From the NCBI RefSeq assembly GCF_028769735.1, contig NC_088200.1:68640061-68704060 (forward strand): 64,000 bases of DNA. The letters run 5' to 3'. A program made the translations under genes and the position numbers. Below are positions 1 through 10,814 of this stretch, piece by piece (position 1 is the stretch's first letter; each line of letters opens with the position of its first letter). This DNA is from Zonotrichia leucophrys gambelii. Taxonomy: Eukaryota > Chordata > Aves > Passeriformes > Passerellidae. Under the pieces are notes generated by a model. It was given only the letters and a program-made list of their open reading frames with translations, did not search any database and was not told the origin of the DNA.

Positions 1-954
1 GGCTCAGCAGCATCCCTCCTTCTGGATAACATTCCCATGAATATTACCGATTTGGGGCAGAATGGGCCATGTCTGGGAGGGATAGAGGCCTATTGGTATG
101 GAATAGTTCAGTGTTAATTATTAATTCCAATCTAGAAAAAAACCCTTCCTGTCTTGTTAGAGAGGTGAGGAGTTGTATTTGATCCAGCCAGCATCCTTAG
201 ACCAAAAGGACCTGGAAAGCCTAGTCCCATATATAAGTACAGTGGTTACTGATCTTTCTAGGCTGAGAAAAGTATTTCCAGGACTCAACTCTTTTTCCAT
301 AACGGAGGGAAATTATATAACCCTAATTTTTGAAGCTGTACAGTTGTGCAATATTTTCTTCTTCTAATATACATATCCTCAAAAAGAAAATATCCACTTC
401 TGTACAGTTATATCAGTCAAAGTAATTTTCATGCTGATGCCCAGCAAGACATCCAGGACTAACTAACATTTCATGGCAACTCTGAAATACCTTAAAACTG
501 CTGCCTACATAGAACTGAAAACACCCAGGGACCACTCAAATACATTGTAAATATAACATTACTTTTATCAATGCATTCCACATTATTGGTTACTGTATAA
601 TGAAGTCAGCTTAGTACGAACTGTCTGCAACTCAGTTTTATATGCAGTGTCAGTTTGTTCAATTCCAACTACTGCAACTGTAACACACCTCCCATCTGGA
701 ATTCTAACAAAGTCGGGATGCATTCTTAATGGATCAGTGCTTAAATTATATGAGAGTTGAGAAACCTGAGCTTCCTAGGGAGACCTGTGAAACAGACTGC
801 CAAAATCAATCAGATCTGTGAGAAATCAGGCTTGAGGGTGAGGCCCAGTGAGCAGCAGAGATATTTTGGAGTGTTTCATACCTGATGGGAGCAGTTGCAT
901 GCTATGTCTTGGACTGCCACTTTCTCCTCTTGATGCCTATATAACTTAGGTCTT
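1..954. other. Intergenic sequence, nothing recognised
   Basis: AT-rich sequence without a convincing exon, RNA gene or repeat-family match. Open frames here are short and have no recognisable homology. Confidence 0.5.
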
Positions 955-1689
955 AAGTTACAAGGTGCTTCTATAGCTTGAGTTATAGGACATCAATATA
1001 ACCTGATTAATCTATATAACCTGATATCAGTACAATTTGAATCATAACTTTCTATATTAAGTAACCTGAATCGTAGCCTTTTATATCTATACAAACTGAA
1101 TCATAACTTTTTATACCTATATAACCTGGTAAAAAATAACTTTCTGTACAATGTAAAGGCTAGTATAAGTTTAACTAGCTGCTTAATGCTGAATAGACAA
1201 AAAAGAAGATAAAAACACACCAGGTGGATAGCTTCAGAAACAGATAAGTGTAGTACTAATGAGAAATTGGCAAATGTAAAGCCACTTAGCCAGAAAACAA
1301 AGAATTCAGGCAGGTTAGGACCAAGGACCACCATAACTGTGCATACTCCGAAGACAAAGCTGAAAAGTTCAGATGCAAAGAAGACTTTGGAAGCCTTCAT
1401 CAAAGACCCCTGATGACCCCCAAACTGGGAAGGCACAAGTGCAGTGCAGAAGAGCTTTTTATAACCATGAGATCATACCATGTAAATTAACTCTGGTATG
1501 TATATGATGATGTTGTAGTGACATAGTGACACCAAGCAACACTTACTGTATAAATATACCACAGCACTTGACAAGGGTGGGTGAGCTAGGTGGAGATCTC
1601 TCCTCACCACCAGTGCTGCAATAAACAAATACTTGCTCTGTAGACACCGGTCTGTGGGGATTTATTTCCAGCCTATCTTTCAGGCATCA
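955..1689 (+). mobile_element. LTR-like block of an endogenous retrovirus (probably solo or fragmentary)
   Basis: The right part is laid out like the U3-R-U5 of an avian ERVK-type LTR. A TATA box (TATAAATA, 1549-1556) is followed about 70 bases later by a poly(A) signal (AATAAA, 1620-1625), then a T-rich U5 ending near CA at 1685-1689. The left end is not defined: no clear TG start or target-site duplication could be placed, so 955 is approximate. No primer binding site or retroviral frame follows, which suggests a solo LTR or a fragment. Family assignment rests on recalled resemblance and is uncertain. Confidence 0.45.
995..1145. repeat. Imperfect tandem repeat inside the LTR-like block
   Basis: About four degenerate copies of a roughly 30-50 base unit, each containing a variant of CTGAATCATAACTTT followed by TATA(CT)CTATATAACC. 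The sequence is very AT-rich. It sits in the U3 portion of the LTR-like block, where tandem repeats are common in retroviral LTRs. Confidence 0.5.
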
Positions 1690-3605
1690 CTCTCCTGCAG
1701 CCTAATCTCCAGCCAGTGGTGCTGGTGAGCAGGCTTGCGAGCACAGCTGATGGGTATTTTGCCATCTGGTGGCAGTTCACGGGGAAAGATGTCTGTCACC
1801 AACACTCGCTGTCCCGAAGGAACATAACCAGTGTGCTTGTAGCAACTGCAAAATGGTTTTCAGAAGATTCATGGCAGCATAGAACCACCCAACCCCTCCA
1901 GAGACCATTATCTGGCCACCTGCATCTCTTGCATGTTTTTTGCCTGCTTGTGGTGGCACTTGAAATGAAAACAGAGAAGCTCATCACATGTATTTCTCAA
2001 ATGCTGTAGCTACTATAGGCTATGTGAAAAAAAAATTCAAAGAAGAAGGAAGGAGGAGAGAGGGAAAGGGAAAGGGAAAGGGAAAGGGAAAGGGAAAGGG
2101 AAAGGGAAAGGGAAAGGGAAAGGGAAAGGGAAAGAAGACTCCTCCCCTCCCCAAACCCTGAACTTAAAGGCATGACTCTTCTGCTGCCTTCCTTCCTCAG
2201 AGGTGCTGTCACTTCCATGTGTGAGAGGGCCTCCTCCCCAGTCCATGGCCTCCTGCTCCCAGCATGTTCCCAGGTTCCTCTCTGTAAGGCACTCCATGGT
2301 GCTGCTGCTGGCCTTGCCATGGGGAGGGATGGGGTAAGATTCAGCTCTCACATCTCCACAGGGATCTGAGATTTGCTGTGGTGGGATGTCCCTCTCAGAG
2401 AAGGGACATCAGGTACAAGATCTCACTGGCAATGGTCCTGGTGTCCCCCTGCTGTGTAATACATGTTTGTGTTGTGGAGCAGCGGGGACAAGTGGTGTCA
2501 CATCTGGTGCCAGAGTGAGCCAAGGAGAGCATAGGGTGGCTAAGAACTGCAGGTCCCAGTGCCAACAGCTCGGGCACTGCCAGTGCTGTGGCTGCTGCTC
2601 AGCAGGCTACAAGAGCAAAGATCCTCTGTGCTCTCTCCACAGAAAGCTGCCATTGGGCAAAAACACTTTGTAGTGAGGAATTCCAAATGACATGATATAG
2701 CTCAGGGGAAGCAGACACCTGCTTCCAAAGGGGAAGGCTCTTCCCCAGCCCAAGGAATTTTTTGGGTGGGATGAGGTGGGACTGGTCTTTGTGGATTGTG
2801 GGAGAGGAGTCCTGTGGCTTCTTCCTTTCCCAGCTCTGTGGAGAAAAAAACCCAGAAAGATCTCTTTAGCCTCCAGACTTATTTCTTTTCAATTCAGAAG
2901 GGAAAATCATCATACGTAGGAGCTTTGTAACTTGCTTTTGATGTCCCAGACCACTTGTGATGAACATTGGTGAGCATACACTTGCCAGCTCTAGCACAGA
3001 TTCAGTTGGTTTGTATGGAATACCTCTCAAGTGATATCAGCAGGATGATATCACAGATCCCAGTCTGTACTGCCAGGAGCCTTTGAAAATCCCAGGCTCC
3101 CTTTTGTTGATCCTTTGGCCTGGCTCCCACCTCCAAGTCTACTCGAGTGCTTAGAAAATGTTGGCAATAAAACAAAGATTTTGCTTTAGCACTGATGCCG
3201 AGTTGTGAGAGTACATACACTGATGACTGGAGGTAAAGAGCTCTTTGCACAGAGGGCCCACCCCTGGGACACAGGCAAGGATTCCTGGAGGAGGAATGGA
3301 GGTCTGGGCCATGGAGTCCTCATGAAGAAGTGGACAGTTTGCTCTTCTCTCTTCTGGAGACACTGATTGTACATGAACTTCCTCCTGGCTCATGCTCAAG
3401 TGTCCATGCTCTCAACCTGAACCACAAGAACATGGAAATGGGGTGTGAGACCCAAATCAGGAAAGCTCTAGTGAGTGAAAACCACCAACAAATTAACATG
3501 AAAACACCTCCTTAAGTAAATAAGAGGGAGCTGAGGCCAGGAGTCACACATATACAGCTGAAAGCAGGTGCAAGGAGAGGCAGAGCTACATCCTCCTATG
3601 TATCT
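1690..3605. other. Intergenic sequence with one microsatellite
   Basis: Apart from the GGGAAA array annotated separately, I see no exon, RNA gene or recognisable mobile element. GC content is slightly higher at 2160-2660 but there is no CpG island. Confidence 0.45.
2062..2134. repeat. (GGGAAA)n microsatellite
   Basis: About twelve near-perfect copies of the hexamer GGGAAA, preceded by a purine-rich lead-in. The + strand is all purine over more than 70 bases. The open frames through this array on the minus strand are an artefact of the repeat. Confidence 0.95.
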
Positions 3606-3750
3606 CACAGAATCACACCATGGGTTAGGTTGGAAGACACCATGGTGGATTAGCAGCTCCAGCCTCCTTGCTCAAACTGGGTCATCCTCAAACACACTGT
3701 AAAGGATTAAGTCCAGATAGATCTTGATTCTGTCTTGGGAGAAGAGTCAA
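3606..3750 (-). mobile_element. CR1 LINE fragment (3' end)
   Basis: The left edge carries the avian CR1 tail in reverse orientation (CACAGAATCACACCATGG followed by GGTTGGAAG). It is followed by diverged CR1 3'-UTR sequence such as the segment on the theme CTGCTCAAACAGGGTCA. Orientation places the element on the minus strand. It is 5'-truncated and quite diverged. Confidence 0.75.
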
Positions 3751-4518
3751 TGTTGGATTCCTGAGCAATACTATCCCAACTACAAGCTGGAAATAGAAGG
3801 AATACGTCCTTCAAATATAGAAAATTAGAATTTTCCTTGGATTTTATTCTTATTTTAATCTTAAACATAGCTTTGAAATATTTTATGGATAATAATATTT
3901 CTCATACTCTGAGACTACTGGATGGCTTTCATAATGGGAATTTAAAAACATCCTTCTGAGAAGTCTTAAAAGTTATGCACCACTAATTCTCCATCTTCTT
4001 AATTTTTCAGAAATGTTCAGTGAAAAATATGATACATATTCTTTTCCTGGGGAATCAAACCAACAGGATCTGTTGTCAAGCCTCTTTGGCAGTGTTATTT
4101 CAAATGGTAGTCTCTCTGCATGCTTGAGGAAGGATGACCTGGAGGAAGGAAGCTGACTGGAGGATACTGTTTGTGCTCCTTGGTCAAGGATTTGTGTCAA
4201 CATGATCTTGTTGGCAGAAGAATGTTCTTAAGGTTGAAACCGCTACTATCCAGAACGAATATGAGGAATGTTTCCTCCGTGGGAAAACCTTCATTATCTG
4301 AAAAGGCAAAATGTGCTTTCTTATGCATAAGTGAGATATTGAACATACCAGACACAAAATATTTGCATGTAGAAAAGTATTCCTCACTAGGTAGTCAGAA
4401 GCTGGATGTTTGCAGCCTTCTAGAATATGAATGACCTGCATACACAGTCTGCGAACACATGGGATCAAAGCAAGATATGTGAGCATGGAGATTTGACTCA
4501 ACTCAAACACATGGAGAC
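3751..4518. other. Intergenic sequence, nothing recognised
   Basis: AT-rich sequence with no supported feature. Short open frames on both strands overlap each other and resemble no known family. Confidence 0.45.
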
Positions 4519-4753
4519 TTGGTGAGTTCATTCATTCAAACGAGCCAATCAGCGAGTGCCACACAAGCGCTACGTCACGTCTGGTGACGTCAGATCCCTA
4601 TGTCACTTCCACTTACGTGTCACACCTCCTACGTCACATTATTGGTGAGTTCGTTCATTCGAATGAGCCAATCAGCAAGTGCCACACAAGCGCTACATCA
4701 CGTCTCGTGACGTAGGAGGTGTGACACCTAAGCGGGAGTGATGTAGGGATCTA
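4519..4753. repeat. Compound direct and inverted repeat rich in CRE-like ACGTCA motifs
   Basis: Two direct copies of a 72-base unit (4519-4590 and 4642-4713) share about 66 of 72 positions, with a period of 123 bases. The 47 bases after the first copy (4591-4637) are the near reverse complement (about 41 of 47) of 4707-4753, which starts inside the end of the second copy. Each 72-base unit contains a CCAAT box (AGCCAATCAG) and a small stem of the form ACGTCAC-N5-GTGACGT. A full palindromic CRE (TGACGTCA) lies at 4585-4592 and further TACGTCAC motifs at 4571 and 4630. It could be a fold-back transposon relic, a regulatory module or a piece of an integrated viral promoter. No coding sequence of such an element is next to it. 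Confidence 0.85.
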
Positions 4754-7640
4754 AGCACTGTTATGTGCCTTGCATTTCTTTATCTGCAAAGAGGATCCTG
4801 AATGATATGGATTCCTCTTCTTGAAACTAGAGCTGGGAAAAGACTTGTCATGAAAAGCAGATTTCACATTTGCTATAAAGGATTAGTGTTATTCACAGAA
4901 TCCAGTTTCTTTTAGCCTTTTTGACACTGATAACAAAAGATAGATATATGTGTACTGCAGATGGAAATCTACAGAGAGGCAATTGAGGTCTTTGAAGTCT
5001 GTTTAAATATTGGGACTGAAAAGGAAAAATCATTCCTCTATAGAAACTTCCTTTTGTGGAGGGAGAAGGGACAGATAGCTGGTAGATGCTCACAATAATG
5101 TATAGGAAAGGGTGATGTTTCTTGGTAACATCACCCAAATCAGTTCTCCTTCTCCCCACTTCTATGGTTCATTGAGTCAATGAACCATAGAAAAGAGAGG
5201 AAATCTGATTTCTTAGATGCAAATAATTCTTTCTCCAATGCGTAAAAAAATGCAAATGTTTTCTTTTACTTTGGCACAAGATACTTTCATTTCTCTGAAT
5301 GAGTTTGCTTTGATACTTTGCTCCCCTTGACAGAAGCTTCAGTTTTCTCTCCCAGAGGCTGGTTACGTTGCCAAGAGAGGGCAGCAAACAAGCACAGAAA
5401 CTGCATGCCTGGCCCTATATTAGGTCACATGGGAATACAAGGAATCATTAGGACAGGAGATCTGTGCCTTACTATAATTACTGCCAGCTGCACTTAACCT
5501 GCTGTTATTTCGCTTTTACTGCAAAAGCAAACCTCTGAATTTCATTTTTTTTTCTTTCTGTTTTCTTTCAAATAAAATAAATAAGCCCAAACTTCTGTGA
5601 AACATTTGAAAATAAATCCTGTGCCATGGAGAGCATGGCTGGACAAACAGCACACACTGCTCTGGGGATGCCGTGTAGAAGGCATGAATCCCATACCTGC
5701 CTTTTCATGGTTTTGCAGAGGACTAAATGTGTGTAATAAGATGTATAGCTACACTATATCTTTGTTTCCATGTGTAATACATATCATTGTTCATGCTGTC
5801 AGCTGCCTACTCAGGCCTCATTACACATGACACAGGTTCTGATCTCCAACCAGCAGCACTTTCTTTTAAGTCCATCATTCTTTTAATATCCAGAGCCAAC
5901 TCCTTCATGTGTACTGCTACACAAACAGATCACCACATAGCCTTAAGGACATGCTTATAGTGGTACTTATTGAACTGATCTGGGCTGAACCTGCTTTATT
6001 AAAAAACAAAGTAACCTGATTTGTTTCAATACAGGTAATTATTTTTACCCCAAAAGGGCCTGCAGTGTTTTGACCCGTCTCTGGAGGCAGTTAGTTCTAC
6101 TGCCCATATTTTTGAGATTACATTAAAATGTAACATTCTCAGCAGATTTTCACTTAATGAGAAAAATGTAATGGCCTGACAAGTAAAATTGAGGTAGAAA
6201 GGCAAGGTCCATGTGGGCTTTGCGTTACTGCAGGACGAGCTGCTGTTGCTCTTTGATGTTCTGCTTTTCTAAGGTCAAACATCATTGCTGGCTCTTTACC
6301 CATTAATTGGAAAACACCTGAAGTTCTACCGATAAAATGAAACTAGTATTTAAGGACTAGAGCACACTGCTCTAGCACAAGGCTAGAGTTGTGGGAAAAC
6401 ACAAAGCAGTGGATGAATCCTACCACTTGTTCTGTACTTAGATTTGAACACATTAATGCCAGCTTAACCTTGTGTACAAAAAAAGAAAAGCCTTGGGTCA
6501 GACCAAGACCTAGTTTGGAAGACCTTGGCAGGCTTCTCAGAGCAGGAGGTGCTGAGAGAGCATCAACCCCACAGAAAGGTATCCAGCCAATTCCAGACCC
6601 AGAAGGCCTCCTGTCAGAAATTTCTCTGGCTGGTGAAGGGGAAAAACAATGATCCCACCAGTGACCCTGCTGATTTCTCCTCAGCCAGGATATTGTGCAT
6701 GAACCTGCATTTTAAGGGGAAAGAGATTGAAGAAGAGGAGGGGAAGGACAGGGAATGGGAGTGGTGGTATTATGGCAGGCAAACACTCTTCTCTCTGTAG
6801 GTGCCACCACTCATACGTACATGACCTGATTCTGCCTTGCTTGTCCTCTGTAACCTGTGCAAGAGCACTGGAATCCAGATTAATTTAAAGGCCACTTCTG
6901 TTGTATAAATTCCCTGGAGGGTGTGAGCCTTGGCTGCACTTTCATCCTACAGCTAAATTGGTTTGGCAGCTGATGAAAATGGCAGAGCCACTTCTGCTCC
7001 ACTCTCCCCTATGGGGTTTGCTCAGGTCTGCGAGCAGCCTCAGCAGAGTTAAAAACTGCAGCTCCTCCAATGTCTTTGCAGAAATTGAGCAGACTACTTT
7101 AAGTTCAGCTTGAACTGTGCAAACAATGATTAAAGAAATAAACAGGAACAAGATAGCAATAGAAAGGCTGGCAATTTGGTTTCTGCAGGTGGTGCACCTT
7201 GTATCAAACCCCTGTGAGCTGAGCATTGGCTTCTTAATATTGTCAGCAGTTGAACTGACCCTCTGTCTAAGTGTCACTGATTTCAGTCGAGTGAAAGCAC
7301 AGATCATACTGGGGATGGATAAGCTTACAGCCTGCCATCTCTATGCCAACATCTTCAACGCAATACCTCCCTTTACATCACACAAACTACAAGAACAGCT
7401 CTGCCCCCCTGGACTTTCCTGCTGGTGGTGGCTGATGGGTCTTTGTGGTAAGTTTTGTCCCTCTTGCAGGCCAGAGAACTCAGCACTGAGTTCACCAGTG
7501 AAACAGTCTGGGAAATATGAATATCAGTTTTTCTTTCAGCATTTCTGCTTTCTTTCATTTCTGCATGTCTTTTATCCAGTCAAACAAGCTGGTTGTTTAA
7601 AGAAAAGCAAAGAATTCCTGTTTCCACAAAAACATTTTTA
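4754..7640. other. Intergenic sequence with one palindrome
   Basis: Nothing recognised except the palindrome at 5160-5192. No splice-flanked open frame with plausible homology was found. Confidence 0.45.
5160..5192. repeat. 33-bp near-perfect palindrome centred on an AP-1-like site
   Basis: Sixteen bases (5160-5175) are exactly complementary to 5177-5192, with a single unpaired base between. The centre reads TGAGTCA (5173-5179), the consensus AP-1/TRE core. This could form a cruciform or hairpin. No neighbouring gene start supports a regulatory role. Confidence 0.9.
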
Positions 7641-8195
7641 TCACAGAATTACAGAATTGCAGAATATGCTGATTTGGAAGGCACCCACAAGGATCATCAA
7701 ATCCAACTCCTGCCCTGCATAATACCATCCCCAAGAATGACATCATGTGCCTGAGAGTGTTGTCCAATGCCTCTTGAGCTCCATCAGGCTGGTGCTGTGC
7801 CCACTTCCCTGGGGAGCCTGTTCCAGCGCGCAACCACCCTCTGGGCGAAGAACTTTTCCTGACATCCAACCTAAACCTTCCCTAATACAAATTCAGGCCA
7901 TTTCCCCAGCTCCTGTCACTGTCACCACAGAGGAGAGATCAGTGCCTGCCCCTCCTGTTCCCCTCACAAGGAAGCTGTAACTGCAGTGAGGTCTCCCCTC
8001 AGTCTCCTCCAGGCTGAACAGACCAAGTGACCTCGGCCACTCCTCACATGACTTCCTCTCGAGGTCCTTCACTATACTCATGGCCTCCTTTGGACATTCT
8101 CTAACAGCTCAATGTCTTTTATTGCAGTGACCAAAACCACACATACTATGCAAGGTGAGGCCACTCCAGCGAAGAGCAGAGTGGGATTATGTGTA
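7641..8195 (-). mobile_element. CR1 LINE, 5'-truncated copy
   Basis: Starts with the reverse-oriented CR1 tail (CACAGAATTACAGAATTGCAG) and continues through the typical CR1 3' region. Landmarks are the 'ACTCCTGCCCTGC' block, the 'GGGGAGCCTGTTCCAG' block, 'CCTCCAGGCTGAACAGACC' near 8010 and the 'CTCCTTTGGACATTCTCTAACAGC' region. It is antisense to the + strand. Open frames over it are shadows. Confidence 0.9.
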
Positions 8196-9537
8196 TGTCC
8201 TTTCTGTAATGAGCAGTAGTTAAGTCCAGATATGACACTCTCAGCAGAGAGCAGCAGAAGGCCAATGACTTCAGTACAGGTCTGGGAAATTCCAAGCCAA
8301 TTAACAAACTATGGGGCTTTTTTGCTGAGATTACAGACCCTCAAAGCAGCATTTCAGAAGTTTGCAGCAGTAATAAGACTATGGGTGTTTGCTCTAAGTT
8401 TGAGATTCTGCATGCTGATGATGATGCAGATGGAGCCATCAACATTCAGAAACTGCTGCAGAGTAAATTTTGTGCTAAATCTGGAATAATCTTTGCAGTG
8501 CCACCTTGTAATGAACCTGTCTTGGAAAACTTAGGTAATATTGTGAATAGCTCAGCATGGACTATTATGCTATCAACAAAATTTTCTGAATTAATCCTGT
8601 TATGGTTGAAGTCCTTTACCTCCCTTGTCAATGCTTTTAACCGTATAAATTATAACTCTTCTGAGGCCATTAAGCAGCCTGCTTACCCAGAAACATTTTT
8701 GTTTTGCAGGCTGTTAATGTACTGTAAGAGGATAGCCCTGACCTTGCAAAACAAGGGGAGAAAATTTTCCATGACTACATACAGGCAACAGTGATAGATA
8801 CAGAGGGAGGAAAGATGAAACAGAAACTATAGCATTTGTCATGGTGGAAAACTGTAAAAGCAGACCATGTTTAGAATAAAGCAGAAGTGAAATTCATTGC
8901 TATTCATTATGAAGGAAGGTAAACCCTTGACAAAACTAATGGTAAAGTTTGGTTAAGGCTTATTAATTAAGTACTGCTGAATGCTTGCCATTTACATAGG
9001 CACGCCTGTCACTGTGTCTGCTGAGGCACAAGTTGCTGCCAAACTGAAACCTTAGCTATGTTCAGCTTTATCTTGTGAGCTGTGGCAGACATTACTGTTT
9101 TCCATTAACAATGTACAGCTTTTCACATCTTGTAGCTGAAACTGAAAAACATTAATAGAAGAGGAACTCTTGTCATCAGAATGAAATCAATGCATTATAA
9201 AAGGCATTCTATGAAATATCTTCTGCTTTGAGAATAGGCCTTTCAAGGATATTTTGGTTTTGTTATATCTGAAGGGGTTTTTTTCTATAAAAAAGCATTT
9301 GCTGATGTGTTTTCTTATATTGAGAAACATTTTCTGGGATCGTTCTGACTAAACCTTCTTTGGCTCATTCTTCACAGGAAAATATTAGACAACAATTAAG
9401 TTGCAGAAAATAGTGAGAGAGACTGTATTCGTCTGCAATGCAAGTGTTTTGATCTGAGGCCAGAAAAGGAAAACAGAAACAACATCCATTTTGTAGTATA
9501 TAGTAAAAATAATTCATGCTATTTATGTATAAAATAT
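8196..9537. other. Intergenic sequence up to the ERV, nothing recognised
   Basis: AT-rich, with no supported exon or repeat family. The left boundary of the ERV LTR is not certain, so some of the last few hundred bases could belong to the element. Confidence 0.4.
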
Positions 9538-9905
9538 TGTCAAATCCAAGCTATATCTCTGACCACTCCAGGCGCGAGCACAGCCTTATTTTTATTCAAT
9601 TAGTTCCTGGACAACGTTAAGATAATATCAAGCCAGTTAACGTATGAATGGAACCTTCCTGGGCCATGATCACTGACTTCCCTGGAATGTCCAGGCCACT
9701 CAAGAGTGATCTGCTCATCGGAGATTGCATCTACTACCAGTGCCACCCTTTACATGTGAATACTGACTTCTCCTGAGTGCTCTGACATCATCTGGACACC
9801 TGGAACCGGACTTGTGTCTACCCCTGCACATGTACGGCCCCGGTTCTGCATGTGAAGGGACACAAAGGAACATTCTGTCATTTCTGCCTCAGGCAGAATA
9901 AACTG

Positions 9906-9912
9906 TATATAA
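9906..9912 (+). promoter_or_regulatory. TATA box of the ERV LTR
   Basis: TATATAA preceded by an AATAAA at 9897-9902 and followed by a GC-richer stretch where transcription would start, near 9935. It lies in the expected place between U3 and R. Whether it is active today is unknown. Confidence 0.65.
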
Positions 9913-10061
9913 GCTCGCTGCGAGAATCAATCGGGGTGAACCACAGGGGAGACCACCCTGACACTGTCAGTCTGATCCAGGTTCACCCAGCACCGATCCC
10001 GGGGTTGACGCTGCCTTAGCTGTAGTGGTTGTTTAATGAAATTCTATTTTGCTGGTGATCT

Positions 10062-10067
10062 AATAAA
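10062..10067 (+). terminator. Poly(A) signal of the ERV LTR (R region)
   Basis: AATAAA about 150 bases after the TATA box and about 50 bases before the LTR end, followed by T-rich sequence. This is the normal position in a retroviral R region. Confidence 0.6.
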
Positions 10068-10122
10068 TCTTTGCTAAATTTTCTTATAAATTTAGCTTCC
10101 GATTTGATCATTTATAACAAAT

Positions 10123-10140
10123 TGGTGACCCCGACGTGAC
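10123..10140 (+). other. Primer binding site, tRNA-Trp type
   Basis: TGGTGACCCCGACGTGAC directly follows the LTR. Seventeen of 18 bases match the site known to pair with tRNA-Trp in alpharetroviruses and in ERV-W-like elements. Only the last base differs. The leader continues to the first gag ATG at 10815. Confidence 0.9.
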
Positions 10141-10814
10141 TTGATACTGGGGTTCGGGACCCCTTTCCCACCCAGGGGGCACCCCACTGATTTTAGCGGC
10201 CTGAGCGGGATTGGATTCCGAAAAACCAATCAAATTCACAAAGAGCCGCAACCGGAGCTACGAACCATAACCAGAATCGTGAGCCGAAAACAAGAACCAC
10301 AGCCAAGGAAGATAAAGGGCCCACTTCTCAGCACATTCGGAAAGATCTAGAGAGATCTCCAAGACCCGAGGTTTATTTCACTCGTAAAATTCAACGTGCA
10401 TGAAGAAATCCACATGGGAAAAAGAACCGTAAGTATCGTGTGGTTGGGTGGAGTGTGATCAGATGCGCGTGTGAGACGTGACTTTGTCACGAGACAAGTG
10501 CGGACCCCAAGATTGCAGTTTCACCATCCCACGAGGGACTTGATCAGTCAAGGGGGAAATGCAAGTCTTTTTCAAACATAGGAGACCCGGGGCTAGGGGG
10601 TAGTCTAGGGGGAAAAACCGGTCACGGTTAGGATCAGGAGGGGAGAGACAAGGCTGGAAAATTCCAGGAACCTGTCCGCCTTCTGAAACCGGAGGAAACA
10701 GGTAAGAAAAACAGCCCAAAAAGTCAGCAGAGCAGTTCGCTGTTCAACTGGGTCAGACTGGCAGCTTTTTGTGAGCCGGAAAACCCGACATCAGAGAGAA
10801 AGACAGGACCCACA
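10141..10814 (+). other. ERV untranslated leader
   Basis: About 670 bases between primer binding site and gag start. A GTAAGT at 10429-10434 could have been the donor for a spliced env message. The packaging signal would be expected here but was not identified as a specific structure. Confidence 0.55.

Larger units (their letters stand above)
9538..10119 (+). repeat. 5' LTR of the class I ERV
   Basis: The right edge is well placed: the LTR ends in CA at 10118-10119, three bases before the primer binding site. The left edge (TGTC at 9538) is a tentative choice giving about 580 bases, typical of gammaretroviruses. No target-site duplication or second LTR was available to confirm it. A TATA box lies at 9906-9912 and a poly(A) signal at 10062-10067, which implies an R region of about 130-150 bases and a short U5. 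Confidence 0.7.

Noticed and set aside
1997..2351. Minus-strand frames with long Ser-Leu or Pro-Phe repeats
   Set aside because: They are direct translations of the GGGAAA microsatellite.
7117..7722. 201-codon open frame on the + strand
   Set aside because: Its end runs into an antisense CR1 and the rest resembles no protein. It is probably a chance frame.
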